The notes under the pieces were generated by a model. The model did no database searches. It was not told the origin of the DNA and worked only from the letters and a program-made list of their open reading frames with translations. A program made the translations under genes and the position numbers. From Deltaproteobacteria bacterium (lineage in GTDB: Bacteria; Myxococcota_A; UBA9160; UBA4427), in the NCBI GenBank assembly GCA_002691205.1, contig NZHD01000114.1, positions 62,001 through 126,000 on the forward strand: DNA of 64,000 bases, given 5' to 3'. Positions 7,321-16,112 of the stretch are shown here, one piece after another. The number at the start of each line of letters is the position of its first letter. Within the stretch, counting starts at the first letter, position 1.

Positions 7321-9072
7321 CTATTGAGCTGTTTGCTTAGAACGATCGACCAAATGGATTCGCCGTTCACTGGCACGCTCGCCAAGTCTCACATCGCTGG
7401 CGCCCAGTCGCGTATCGTCGGCGGTCTGATCGTCTGGTTGATTTTGAGAATCGATTTCGGCTCTGACTCGGGCATTGTAATGGGCGATTTCACGTTCAAG
7501 AGTCGTTTTATCCCAGCCCAGCGCTTGCCCCATAAGTTCAGCGACCTGAACTGCAGCTTCAACACCTCGGTCGAATGTTTCAATCGAGATGCGCGTTCGA
7601 CGAGTGAGCACATCTTCAAGGTGCAAAGCTCCCTCATGGGTTGCGGAATAGCTGATTTCTGCGCACAGATAGGCGGGCGCTCCTTGGAGAGGCTTGCCCA
7701 ACTCGGGGCGAGTTCGAATGAGATCAAGAATCTCTGGAATTCGCGATCCATGTCTGCGTAAGAGATGTTCGATCTGGCTCACATGGAGGCCGTGTTCATG
7801 AGCGAGGGCCTCTCGTCGGTTCCACCACCCGTTGTAGCCAGGCGCGCCCACCAAAGGTGTTTTTTCGGTACAGCTTTCAGGGACTTTTTTTTCGAGACCC
7901 CGAACAGCGAGATCGATGGCATCGCGTGCCATGACTCGGTAGGTCGTATATTTACCGCCCGCCACAGTGATGAGGCCCGAAACGGAACGCGAAACAGCAT
8001 GGGTTCGAGACAGCTCGCTGGTTTCGTCAGTTTCGCCGCGGAGCAGCGGGCGAAGACCAGCGTAGACGCCTTCTATGTCTGCGCGTGTGAGGGGTTGCTC
8101 AAGGACTTGATTGACTTGCTCCAGGAGATAATCAACGTCGTGCCGACTTGCGGCGGGGTGCGCCAAGTCGAGATTCCAATCGGTGTCTGTTGTTCCGATA
8201 ATCCAGTGGTCCTTCCACGGAATCACAAACAGCACGCTGGTTTTCGTTCGGAGAATGAGCCCGCTATCGCCATGAATACGGTCTCGCGGAACGACGAGAT
8301 GGACCCCCTTAGAGGCCCGGACATGGATGCGACCACGTCCGGCCATGTTTTGAACACGGTCTGTCCAGACACCCGTCGCGTTGATGACCTGTCGGCCGCG
8401 TACCTCGATTCGCCTTCCTGTTTCAAGGCATCGAACGTGAATGCCCATGACTCGGTTGCCGACATGAATGAATTCTTCACATCGAGCACTTGAAGCGAGG
8501 GCGGCCCCATGCATGGCTGCAGTTCGGGCGAGACACAGGGTGTGACGCGCATCATCGACAAGGCCGTCCCAATACTGAATAGATCCACGAAGGCTATTTT
8601 TGAGTAGGCTTGGGAACGCCCGCAGGGTAGCACGGCGACTTAAGTGTCTATGGTGGGGAAGTGCGCGGTCCCGAGCGATCCAGTCATAAATAAGTATCCC
8701 GGCTCCGACATACGCCCGTTCCCAACCGAGATGCTTAAGCGGATAGAGGAAAGGTACGGGTTCGACGAGGTGAGGACATAGCCGATTGAGCATCAGCTTT
8801 TGTTCCCGTTTGGCTTCGAGCACTAGGCCAAAGTCAAGTTGTTCAAGGTACCGAAGCCCGCCGTGGATCAGCTTGCTGGATCGACTGGAAGTGCCTGCTG
8901 CCCAGTCACGTTGTTCAATTAAAGCGACCGAGAGCCCACGGGTGGCGGCATCTAAGGCTGCGCCCGTGCCTGTGACGCCTCCGCCGACAATGACGATATC
9001 GAAGACCTCAGATTCCATACGGTCAAGGCTCGCTTCGCGTGCTTTTGGGCCTAGTTGGGCGAGGTCATTCAT
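7321..9072 (-). CDS. glpD: Aerobic glycerol-3-phosphate dehydrogenase
   Basis: This membrane-associated flavoprotein oxidises glycerol 3-phosphate to dihydroxyacetone phosphate and feeds electrons to quinone. It has an FAD-binding GGGVTGTGAALDAATRG motif near the N-terminus, the GlpD signature SSRSSKLIHGGLRYLE, and a C-terminal DAO_C helical domain. I start at the ATG at 9072 because GGAG lies 9 bases upstream; an ATG at 9144 would add 24 residues with no ribosome site. At 583 residues it is longer than E. coli GlpD (about 500) and nearer the long actinobacterial type. No glycerol kinase or facilitator gene is near. Confidence 0.93.
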   Translation of the reverse strand: MNDLAQLGPKAREASLDRMESEVFDIVIVGGGVTGTGAALDAATRGLSVALIEQRDWAAGTSSRSSKLIHGGLRYLEQLDFGLVLEAKREQKLMLNRLCPHLVEPVPFLYPLKHLGWERAYVGAGILIYDWIARDRALPHHRHLSRRATLRAFPSLLKNSLRGSIQYWDGLVDDARHTLCLARTAAMHGAALASSARCEEFIHVGNRVMGIHVRCLETGRRIEVRGRQVINATGVWTDRVQNMAGRGRIHVRASKGVHLVVPRDRIHGDSGLILRTKTSVLFVIPWKDHWIIGTTDTDWNLDLAHPAASRHDVDYLLEQVNQVLEQPLTRADIEGVYAGLRPLLRGETDETSELSRTHAVSRSVSGLITVAGGKYTTYRVMARDAIDLAVRGLEKKVPESCTEKTPLVGAPGYNGWWNRREALAHEHGLHVSQIEHLLRRHGSRIPEILDLIRTRPELGKPLQGAPAYLCAEISYSATHEGALHLEDVLTRRTRISIETFDRGVEAAVQVAELMGQALGWDKTTLEREIAHYNARVRAEIDSQNQPDDQTADDTRLGASDVRLGERASERRIHLVDRSKQTAQ

Positions 9073-9348
9073 GGAAGGTATCTCCGAGTCAGTCGAGCGG
9101 GGGAGAGTAGCGCGCAGCCTCGACTTCGCCCCAATCAAGCTCATCGAACATCGTCCGATTTTAAGTGTTCCATCTTTTGAACGAGAGATCTTTTGTCTCG
9201 GGAGCGTTAGACTGTGTTTTGTTGATGGACAAGCCTCGAATTACGGGTTTCCGGTCTCAATTTCTGGACACTTTCAGTCGATATTTTTTTGCGCCTTGCA
9301 GGTGATGGTCGTGTCGGATCTGGATTTTTTTGGGCAGGAGGTGTGCAA

Positions 9349-10998
9349 ATGAGACATTTTGATAAAAGCACTGCCTGCCTTAGGGTACTGGGTGTTCGGC
9401 TGGGTTTGGGCGAGGACGAGTCTATTCTCCGAGAACGAGCCGCTCGGCGAGCGGGGATTGATGTCGCAGAAGTACGAGGCGTTCGGATCGGTCGAAAGTC
9501 ACTGGACGCACGTCGTCGGAATAAGCGTTCGAAACCGTCCTTTGTGGTTCATGTGGATTTAATCCTGGACGAAGGGGTTGAAAAGCGCTCCGGAGCTCGT
9601 TTCGGTCAAGCGTTACGTGCAGGTCATGCGGTTTGGCAAACACCGCAGATTCCTGTTGAGGTAAAACCCCATTCATCCTTGGTGGGTGGCCGGGTGATTG
9701 TTGTGGGGGCTGGGCCTGCCGGTCTTTTTGCGGCCTGGGTTTTATCGCGAAGTGGCATTGAGGTCGACATCTTAGATCGCGGTCCTGTTCTATCAGAGCG
9801 AAGTCGAGCTTGGTCGAGTTTTTTACGCACACGAGAACTCGATCCCGAGTCGAATCTGCTTTTTGGAGAGGGTGGGGCGGGCACATACTCGGACGGAAAA
9901 ATTTATACCCGAGTCGATCATCCATTAGAGGTGCCTATTCTTGAGGAGTGGATCGTTTGCGGCGCCCCGCCTGGGATCGCCTACGATGCTCGAGCTCATA
10001 TTGGAACGGATCGACTTCATCGTGTTCTTCCGGAACTGCGCGCTCGCCTAGAAAACCGCGGAGTTCGTTTTCATTGGGGGACTCGGCTGGAGTCCTTTGT
10101 TTTTGATGGTCCGGATCATGAAAGCATCAGGAGCCTCGAAACGTCGAACGGTGAGTTTTCGGGTAAGGCTGTCATTCTGGCTACTGGGCACAGTGCTCGT
10201 GAGACTCTTGAAAATCTCGCAGCCCAGGGAATGCGAGTGGAGGCGAAAGAATTCCAATTGGGTGTTCGAATTGAGCACCCTCAAGAGCTGATTAATCGTG
10301 CTCGATATCAAGACTCCGAAATGGCTCTTCAGTTGGGTGCGGCGGACTACGGTCTTACGTGCAAGCCGAGTCAGGGTGCTGCAGGCGCTCATAGCTTTTG
10401 CATGTGCCCCGGTGGTCAAATCGTAGCGAGCGTGAATCAACAGGGTCTCTTGTGTACCAATGGAATGAGTAACTCTCGACACTCTTCGCCTTGGGCGAAT
10501 GCCGCTATTGTTACGACACTCGGTCCAAAGGAGACGGGCCCTGGGGCCTTCGCAGGTTTTGATTACCGGGAGCAATTGGAATCACTGTTTTTTGATTCGG
10601 GAGGAGGCGACTGGACGGCTCCGGCGCAGCGGGCGGATGACTTTATGGCCGGTCGAGATTCAAAAAAATTAGGTGCTTCAAGCTATAAATTTGGAACCCA
10701 TCCGGCGCGTATAGACACATTGCTGCCCGACTCGGTCCGAGATGCCCTTCGGAATGCCCTCGATCGATTTGATAAGCAGATCTATGGATATGCAGGTTCG
10801 GAGGGGCTCTTAGTTGGACTGGAGTCGAGAAGCTCAGGTTGCATCCGAATTCCGCGGGATGAAATAACGCGTCGGACGTCTGAGTTCCTGAACCTTTTTC
10901 CGGCGGGCGAGGGCGCGGGCTACGCGGGCGGAATTATGAGTGCATGTATCGATGGGGCTCGAAGCGCTCAGGTCCTTTTGCGAGACGGCGTCTCTTGA
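9349..10998 (+). CDS. FAD-dependent dehydrogenase of the COG2509 type
   Basis: This is a 549-residue flavoprotein. It has an N-terminal domain of about 110 residues before the dinucleotide-binding motif VIVVGAGPAGLFAA (GAGPAG at 120-125), then LLFGEGGAGTYSDGKIYTR, a conserved ILATGHSARET segment, and a C-terminal FAD-contacting region FPAGEGAGYAGGIMSA. This layout matches the widespread but uncharacterised FAD dehydrogenases of COG2509. AGGAGG lies 7 bases before the ATG at 9349; an earlier in-frame GTG-type start at 9289 is not supported. It is divergent from glpD across about 275 bases. The electron donor and substrate are unknown. Confidence 0.85.
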   Translation: MRHFDKSTACLRVLGVRLGLGEDESILRERAARRAGIDVAEVRGVRIGRKSLDARRRNKRSKPSFVVHVDLILDEGVEKRSGARFGQALRAGHAVWQTPQIPVEVKPHSSLVGGRVIVVGAGPAGLFAAWVLSRSGIEVDILDRGPVLSERSRAWSSFLRTRELDPESNLLFGEGGAGTYSDGKIYTRVDHPLEVPILEEWIVCGAPPGIAYDARAHIGTDRLHRVLPELRARLENRGVRFHWGTRLESFVFDGPDHESIRSLETSNGEFSGKAVILATGHSARETLENLAAQGMRVEAKEFQLGVRIEHPQELINRARYQDSEMALQLGAADYGLTCKPSQGAAGAHSFCMCPGGQIVASVNQQGLLCTNGMSNSRHSSPWANAAIVTTLGPKETGPGAFAGFDYREQLESLFFDSGGGDWTAPAQRADDFMAGRDSKKLGASSYKFGTHPARIDTLLPDSVRDALRNALDRFDKQIYGYAGSEGLLVGLESRSSGCIRIPRDEITRRTSEFLNLFPAGEGAGYAGGIMSACIDGARSAQVLLRDGVS

Positions 10999-11037
10999 TC
11001 CCCCGCCAGGGCGAGCTTTGATGCTTTGATTCAGCCT

Positions 11038-11463
11038 TTATGAAGGGAGGCTGATGATGGCAGTACCCAGAACACGAGTCTCGCCCTCTTCGTTACAGAT
11101 TGAGAGATCAAGCTCGAGCGTATTCGTTTCTTCGTTCATGTTTGTTACGACACCGCGACAGACGGGCTGACTATCGGCCAGCAACGGTGCGCGAAAAATA
11201 GTATCGATTTTGTGAACAGTACACCGAGGTGCCCAGGAGTGAATCGTGCTGACAAGGATTCCTTGGCTCATCACCCCAGGCACAACTGCGCCGGGAAGGC
11301 CGGCGGCCGTTGCCTTTTTTTGATCAGTGAATCGCCAGGATGTCGTATGGGCGACCTGGCTGAATCGGCGAATTTTTTCCATGCTGATATCGGGCACGAC
11401 TTCGGGAAGATCGTCACCGAAGTCGATGTCAGAAAATCGCTCTACAGTTTTTGGGTCGATCAT
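11038..11463 (-). CDS. MaoC-like hydratase domain protein (second half of a split pair)
   Basis: This is a 141-residue single hot-dog protein of the MaoC dehydratase type, a family that hydrates enoyl thioesters. It resembles one half of a double hot-dog enzyme. The expected catalytic Asp/His segment is represented by WRFTDQKKATAAGLPGAVVPG: the aspartate is present but the histidine of the usual D-x4-H motif is not obvious. The partner gene is directly upstream with a 10-base gap. The two together look like the split HadAB or ChsH1/ChsH2 arrangement, in which one subunit may be catalytically silent. The substrate is unknown; a role with the ipd genes is conceivable but unproven. Confidence 0.8.
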   Translation of the reverse strand: MIDPKTVERFSDIDFGDDLPEVVPDISMEKIRRFSQVAHTTSWRFTDQKKATAAGLPGAVVPGVMSQGILVSTIHSWAPRCTVHKIDTIFRAPLLADSQPVCRGVVTNMNEETNTLELDLSICNEEGETRVLGTAIISLPS

Positions 11464-11473
11464 TTTTCTGCTT

Positions 11474-11905
11474 TCATCCGACCTGTTGGATTAGTTTCGA
11501 ATCGACGATCGCGACGAGCACATCGTCTTGATTTATAAATTCCATACGGTGGACAACGAACATCATCCCGCCGGATCGTTCTGCTTTTTCGAAAATGTCA
11601 TGAATGCGCGATCGTGCCAAAATCGTATCACCCGCTCGGATCGGAAAATTCCATTCTACTGTTTTCCCACTATCGAAGCTGGCTTCCTGTTGCATAGGGA
11701 AGCCATCGGGGAGTTGCTTCCCTCCGTGGAGGCACGTCACATAACTCGGAGCCGCTTGGAAGTCTGTATCGGTAGGATCTGTAAACCGAGGAAGAATTTC
11801 GCCACACGTAAGCGCGAATTCTTTGAGTTCATCAGCCGTGATATCGAAACTGATTTCATCGAAGGCCCAACCTGTCCACTTCTCTTTTAAATCTGAGACT
11901 TCCAT
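11474..11905 (-). CDS. MaoC-type N-terminal hot-dog protein (first half of a split pair)
   Basis: This 143-residue protein resembles the FAS1-like dehydratase N-terminal domain. Seen: an opening helix segment, CGEILPRFTDPTDTDFQAAPSYVTC (the characteristic entry loop of MaoC N-terminal domains), a GKTVEWNFPIRAGDTI strand pair and a terminal VAIVDSKLI strand. GGAG precedes the ATG by 5 bases. It lies immediately upstream of the second MaoC-like gene, and the pair should form one heteromeric hydratase. A 15-base palindrome is located just upstream of its start. Confidence 0.8.
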   Translation of the reverse strand: MEVSDLKEKWTGWAFDEISFDITADELKEFALTCGEILPRFTDPTDTDFQAAPSYVTCLHGGKQLPDGFPMQQEASFDSGKTVEWNFPIRAGDTILARSRIHDIFEKAERSGGMMFVVHRMEFINQDDVLVAIVDSKLIQQVG

Positions 11906-11920
11906 TTTCTCTCCGATGGG

Positions 11921-11935
11921 TATAAAGGCTTTATA
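11921..11935. promoter_or_regulatory. TATAAAGGCTTTATA palindrome upstream of the MaoC pair
   Basis: TATAAAG (11921-11927) and CTTTATA (11929-11935) are perfect arms around one central base, 15 bases before the start of the upstream MaoC gene and next to an AT-rich tract. It could be an operator or a -10 box (TATAAA) of the leftward promoter. There is no T-run typical of a terminator for a rightward gene. Confidence 0.4.
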
Positions 11936-11944
11936 TTTTTCTTT

Positions 11945-12120
11945 TTATATAGCGGCGACGAAGACGGTCGCCTCTTTCGGGTGAACCTTCACGGGAGCTC
12001 TTACATCGTCGAGTTTGATTGATTCTTTAAGGATCGCGGTGAGCAATTTTGCGTGACTTGCTTCGATCTGCCAATGCCACAGGCCTTCTGTTTTTGATCT
12101 TGACGGCTTTCATTTGACAT
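11945..12120 (-). pseudogene. Possible broken small ORF
   Basis: In the gap before the MaoC pair, one minus-strand frame reads without a stop to the TAA at 11945-11947, ending VKVHPKEATVFVAAI. It contains GLWHWQIEASHAKLL and ILKESIKLDDVRAP, which look protein-like. That frame has no start codon and meets a TGA near 12112. A neighbouring frame starts ATG at 12118-12120 (MSNESRQDQK) and would join it after a single shift in the A-rich stretch near 12090. AAGGAG lies 14 bases before this ATG, which is rather far. It may be a decayed gene, a sequencing error in a homopolymer, or chance. I do not recognise the product. Confidence 0.3.
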
Positions 12121-12192
12121 TTTGAAGGCAGAGACTCCTTTGGCGCGGCCTTGGAGCTCGGCTTGGTTTCATTTTTTAACCGTTTGCATCCA

Positions 12193-13152
12193 TCAACGAA
12201 TAGCGACTGGATTAATGACCGCTTGAACGGCACCTACGAACCGCGGTTGTCCGAGGACAAAGAGGAATTCGTGGACATCATCAGCAGCCAGCCCGCGTGT
12301 GTCCATATTTTCAAGGATGTAAACTCCATTTTTAGCTAGAAGCTCGGGGTGGACGGGAAAGAGTTCTTCTGGATTCTCGCCAGGGAGTGCCTCCAGGGCC
12401 CAGGTATCGCTTCCGACAGCGACAACACCTAGGCTCGCGAGATATTGAGCGCCATCGAGTCCGAGACCTGGCTCGCCGGCCATAAAGCGGTCGGGGTCAC
12501 TGTCTGCGATATTGAGCCAGCCCGTATGCAGCAATACAACATCGCCCTTATTAATTTGAAGGTTCTGGGCCTTGGCGGCGGCTTGGATTTCTGCACGATT
12601 GATCACTGTTCCTTCGGGCAGCGGGTCTTTGCCAAGCTGCTTCGTCATGTCGAGCATAATCCCTCGCGTCACGATGGGCGGAAGAGTATGGATTCCGAAT
12701 TTAGTGAGACCGGATGTGGAAACAAAATCGCGCGCGTGAGTGTTGTTGTAGTAGACATGATTTACGCCCATATGTCCGAGGCCGTCGATCTGACTGCCAA
12801 TCCCCATCCACAGAACCATCAGGTCGTCATTTGCAGTTGCCTGATTACTGCCCATCGTTGTGCCGCTTCCATCGGAAAGGGGAACGATAGTCATCTGATA
12901 TTGACGGGGTCCATAGGCGGGTGTGTCAACTCCAGTTTCAATACCCAAAGCGTAGGTTTTGCCCTCAGTCACTAGTCTGGCCGCCTGGATCACTTTCTCC
13001 GGCGAGAGGTTGTTGATGGCGCCAAGTGTGTCATCAGGGCCATAAGGCGACTTCATCTCGGCATGAGCAGCGCCTATGAGGCTCAATGCGCATACGGAAC
13101 AGGTTAGCCAGAGAGTGTAGAGGGGAGGCGTTCGGCGAGTTTGCTGCTTCAT
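12193..13152 (-). CDS. Secreted cyclase/kynurenine-formamidase-family protein
   Basis: This protein belongs to the cyclase family (PF04199), metal-dependent hydrolases that include kynurenine formamidase and related cyclases. A signal peptide is clear: a basic start, a hydrophobic stretch and IGAAHA near residue 32, so it is periplasmic or exported. The metal-site region reads GIGSQIDGLGHMG, a variant of the HxGTHxDxPxH motif in which GSQIDGLGH replaces the usual residues. Later blocks are KGDVVLLHTGW and VGSDTWALE. The start at 13152 has AAGGAG 8 bases upstream. The variant motif and the export signal make formamidase activity doubtful. Confidence 0.82.
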   Translation of the reverse strand: MKQQTRRTPPLYTLWLTCSVCALSLIGAAHAEMKSPYGPDDTLGAINNLSPEKVIQAARLVTEGKTYALGIETGVDTPAYGPRQYQMTIVPLSDGSGTTMGSNQATANDDLMVLWMGIGSQIDGLGHMGVNHVYYNNTHARDFVSTSGLTKFGIHTLPPIVTRGIMLDMTKQLGKDPLPEGTVINRAEIQAAAKAQNLQINKGDVVLLHTGWLNIADSDPDRFMAGEPGLGLDGAQYLASLGVVAVGSDTWALEALPGENPEELFPVHPELLAKNGVYILENMDTRGLAADDVHEFLFVLGQPRFVGAVQAVINPVAIR

Positions 13153-13213
13153 CAATGCGTCTCCTTGTATGGGTCCTTATTTGGCCCATTCAAAGAGCAG
13201 CATAGCAACCATT

Positions 13214-13984
13214 TTAACTCGACTTGCGTTGATGAGATGACGTTTCCGGGATGACGTTAATTTCACTCACTGAGATGTGGCCGCCGAAGCAGATATCGAT
13301 ATCAAAGCGAGGGAGGCGGGGCCGATCGTGATAGACCGCTTCATCGGCGAAGAACCCTTTCTCGTTGCGCACGTAGCGGGCCAGTTGCGGGCTCGGATCC
13401 GGGGGGCAGTGCACCACGTTGCATTCAGCGCTGTCGTCGGGCGGGTGAGGGAGGTTAATATTCCAGAAAGATTGAGGCACTGGCGGTTGCTCAACGAGAG
13501 TTCTTAAAATTGATCGAGCACGCCGTTCAGAGACTTGCCAGTCAAGTTTGCGGAACGGCCCAACGTATTGCGAAATCGCGATTGAGCGAAATCCGAGCAG
13601 CGCGGCCTCTCGAGCCGCGGCTGCCGTCCCGGACGGGTAAAGATCCATGCCCAAGTTCGCTCCGTGGTTGATGCCGGAAATCAGCCAGAGTTCCTTATTG
13701 CGTCTTGAGTCAGCCCACTCCTCGAGTAAGGGAGATCCGGGAGAAAGGGCGACTCGGGCGCAGTCGGCAGGCGTGCCATGCACAGCCATACGGTGCTCGT
13801 CGATCTGTTGAACCTCAAGCGGTCGATCGTAGGTGAGAGAATGACCGACTCCGCTCTGAGGGCCCGCGGGTGCGACCACTCTGCATTCGGCCCAATCACT
13901 AAGGCTGGCGATGAGGGTCGCAATCCCTGGGGCATCGATGCCATCGTCATTTGTGACGATGATTTGGGGTCGTTTTTTTTCCAT
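13214..13984 (-). CDS. surE: 5'-nucleotidase SurE
   Basis: This is a stationary-phase survival nucleotidase. It has the metal-binding VTNDDG motif (Asp13-Asp14), PAGPQSGVGHSLT, HGTPADCARVAL, the signature SGINHGANLGMDLYPSGTAAAAREA, and a C-terminal strand region. At 256 residues it has the normal length. In many proteobacteria surE sits next to pcm, nlpD or rpoS; none of these is here. It is divergent from the histidine phosphatase gene. The ribosome site is weak. Confidence 0.94.
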   Translation of the reverse strand: MEKKRPQIIVTNDDGIDAPGIATLIASLSDWAECRVVAPAGPQSGVGHSLTYDRPLEVQQIDEHRMAVHGTPADCARVALSPGSPLLEEWADSRRNKELWLISGINHGANLGMDLYPSGTAAAAREAALLGFRSIAISQYVGPFRKLDWQVSERRARSILRTLVEQPPVPQSFWNINLPHPPDDSAECNVVHCPPDPSPQLARYVRNEKGFFADEAVYHDRPRLPRFDIDICFGGHISVSEINVIPETSSHQRKSS

Positions 13985-14073
13985 CTCTAAACCCTAGCCT
14001 TCATGGAGGTACTTGTGTTCCACAGTGCAGGAAATCATTTCGATTGCGATTCTTGGCTGCTAAAATAACCGTT

Positions 14074-14718
14074 ATGGCCATATTGCTAATTCGACACGGC
14101 GAGACAATGGGCAATCGCGATCGGGTTCTACAGACACCCGAGACTCCTCTGAGCGACCGAGGGCTCGTTCAGGCTTCTAAGTTGGCAAAGCGTTTGGAAG
14201 GTGAGGAAATCGGCCAAATTCTTTCGAGCGATTTTGCTCGAGCGCACATGACTGCGAACGCGATCTCGACGTTAAAAGGGTTGGTTGTCCACTTTGAACC
14301 GTTGTTACAAGAACGCAGTTTCGGTGACTTAAGGGGTTTGCGATACGCCGACCTCAAGGAAGATCCCTTTGGCCCAGAGTACACTCCGCCCGGAGGCGAG
14401 AGCTGGGACGATTTTTACATCCGTGCTGACCGAGCCTGGGAGCGCATTCAAGAGACCGCTCAAAAAGTCACAGGTCATCTCGTGGTCGTGACCCATGGTC
14501 TAGTTCTGCACTCGATTGCGAGCCGCCGGCTTGAATTGCCCGAAGCAGCGGTTCCAGGAGGCAGCGAAGAAGCGGGTTTGCCTCTTCAGTTTCGTAACAC
14601 GGCTCTCACCGTGGTGGACTCGAGCCCTCCGTGGAAGGTTCGAGTTCTTGGTTGTGCGGCCCATCTCGATGTGGAGGACGAGGCCATCGATGGCGCAGGT
14701 GGAATTTCAGGGCTCTAG
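14074..14718 (+). CDS. Histidine phosphatase family protein
   Basis: This is a branch 1 histidine acid phosphatase or phosphoglycerate-mutase-like protein. The catalytic LIRHGET motif is at residues 5-11, SDFARAHMTA follows, and the second histidine is in VVVTHGLVLHSI. I prefer the ATG at 14074 because family members begin just before the RHG motif; an in-frame TTG at 14044 would add 10 residues. At 214 residues it matches small-molecule phosphatases such as CobC or GpmB relatives. The substrate is unknown. Its stop codon overlaps the opposite gene's stop in a shared CTAG. Confidence 0.87.
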   Translation: MAILLIRHGETMGNRDRVLQTPETPLSDRGLVQASKLAKRLEGEEIGQILSSDFARAHMTANAISTLKGLVVHFEPLLQERSFGDLRGLRYADLKEDPFGPEYTPPGGESWDDFYIRADRAWERIQETAQKVTGHLVVVTHGLVLHSIASRRLELPEAAVPGGSEEAGLPLQFRNTALTVVDSSPPWKVRVLGCAAHLDVEDEAIDGAGGISGL

Positions 14719-15884
14719 TCCCGAAAGTCTCTCAGTTCAACATCTCGTCGCGTAAAGATCATAAATGTGACGTTTTGCTCCACGTCGCAGTCATCCCACT
14801 CCTCTTCCACGGGAACGAATTCACTTAACTCAGAGTGGTAATAAAAGACGTTGAGATCCAGTAGGCGAGCGAGTGTCACGAGAATGGGTTGTGACCAGAC
14901 CGTCCAGTCTCGATAAGGGAAGATTTGTCTTTCCCCGTCTTCATCTGATGAGATCAGATTGAAATGCATGAGATTGGTAAATGGATTCGGAGCCCCATCG
15001 GGATCTTCTACGAGTTCAGATTCAAATCCGGCATCCTTCATCTCTGGGCGGGTCATATCATCGGTGCCGCCCATTTCGGTGACGGATGCTAGTTGGGGCG
15101 CCTCCAGCATCAAATAATCGATATGCTGAGTCGCGAGTTCCATGAGCTTGAAAAGTTGCTTGGCATCAAGCATGTGATGGCTCTGTTTACCGATGTAAGC
15201 CAAGCTTTCTCCGGTCGTAATGCTTTTTGCCTTTGACCAGACGGCCTCCTCAAGAACGTTGGCGACCATGTAGTGTTTCTCTGTGCCCTCCAGCCAGTTT
15301 TGCGCGAGCACAGTTTCCTTAGCGGTTGCGTCTAGGTCAATCATCATGAATCGAAAGTCTGGATAATGGAAGTGGCCTTGGTAGGTAAAGTCAGAGGTGC
15401 CAGCCATGGGTTCGACGATCGTGCGAACATTTGAGCACAGTTCTGTTGCAATGAAGTCTTCGACAGTGAAATCAAATGTGCCGAGTACCGCTCTGTAGAC
15501 CGCATAGGGATCCAAGTCATCGAGTCCGCCATCTAAGTAAGCCTGGATGTAGTCGTAGCTCTCGATGAACGGAGAGTCATAGGCTTTCATCCAGCCAAGT
15601 TCTGAAAAGTCGTGAAAGCCAGATTGAGCCACGCTTTGCCAAAAGGCGAGCCGCTCTTGAGTGTTTTTAATTTCTATATTTTTGGCTTTGAAGCCACGCA
15701 GTACCGAGGCGTGGATACGTTTGAGCAGTTCGGAGCGTTCCTTGAGTTCGAGTCGGTCGATTCGGCACTTTCCCCGCATCCGAATCCAGTCTGGTTTAGA
15801 CTTCTTTCCGCTCTCGATCTTGTCGAGAAGCTCTTTTAGACCTTCGATTGAGCCCGCTACGCGTGTTTTCGTTTCGACTTCCAT
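14715..15884 (-). CDS. Unrecognised protein with a methyltransferase-like core
   Basis: I do not recognise this 389-residue protein. The N-terminal 130 residues are helical and charged. From about residue 150 it looks like a class I S-adenosylmethionine methyltransferase fold: TIVEPMAGTSDF as the glycine-loop motif I, FRFMMIDLDATAKE as the acidic second motif, LDAKQLFKLMELATQHIDYLMLEAPQ as the helix and strand of motif IV-V, and a closing strand VTFMIFTRRDVELRDF. The glycine loop has fewer glycines than usual. No signal peptide or membrane segment is visible. It stands alone, converging on the phosphatase gene with a 4-base overlap. The methyltransferase reading is inference. Confidence 0.6.
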   Translation of the reverse strand: MEVETKTRVAGSIEGLKELLDKIESGKKSKPDWIRMRGKCRIDRLELKERSELLKRIHASVLRGFKAKNIEIKNTQERLAFWQSVAQSGFHDFSELGWMKAYDSPFIESYDYIQAYLDGGLDDLDPYAVYRAVLGTFDFTVEDFIATELCSNVRTIVEPMAGTSDFTYQGHFHYPDFRFMMIDLDATAKETVLAQNWLEGTEKHYMVANVLEEAVWSKAKSITTGESLAYIGKQSHHMLDAKQLFKLMELATQHIDYLMLEAPQLASVTEMGGTDDMTRPEMKDAGFESELVEDPDGAPNPFTNLMHFNLISSDEDGERQIFPYRDWTVWSQPILVTLARLLDLNVFYYHSELSEFVPVEEEWDDCDVEQNVTFMIFTRRDVELRDFRD

Positions 15885-16112
15885 ATCCCGTGGCTGCCTC
15901 TCGTCAGTGTATCTTTTGATCTCTGCTAAATCGCTTGTTGCTAGAGAACGTGTGCTTGAGCCCCGACCTCTGGTGGGCGTGCCACTTAGCTCATCTTGCG
16001 AAAACGTTCTATAGACTCGTGCTACGCGACGTAAGGTATCGCAGAAGGGCGGCGAATGCGTATACCTTCTCTCGAAATGAGTCTGTGTACCTGCGCCGCT
16101 GGCTTGACGTCT

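Noticed and set aside
15885-16112. Small gene between the methyltransferase-like gene and cysteine synthase
   Set aside because: Frames in this 228-base gap lack ribosome sites and domain-like sequence.
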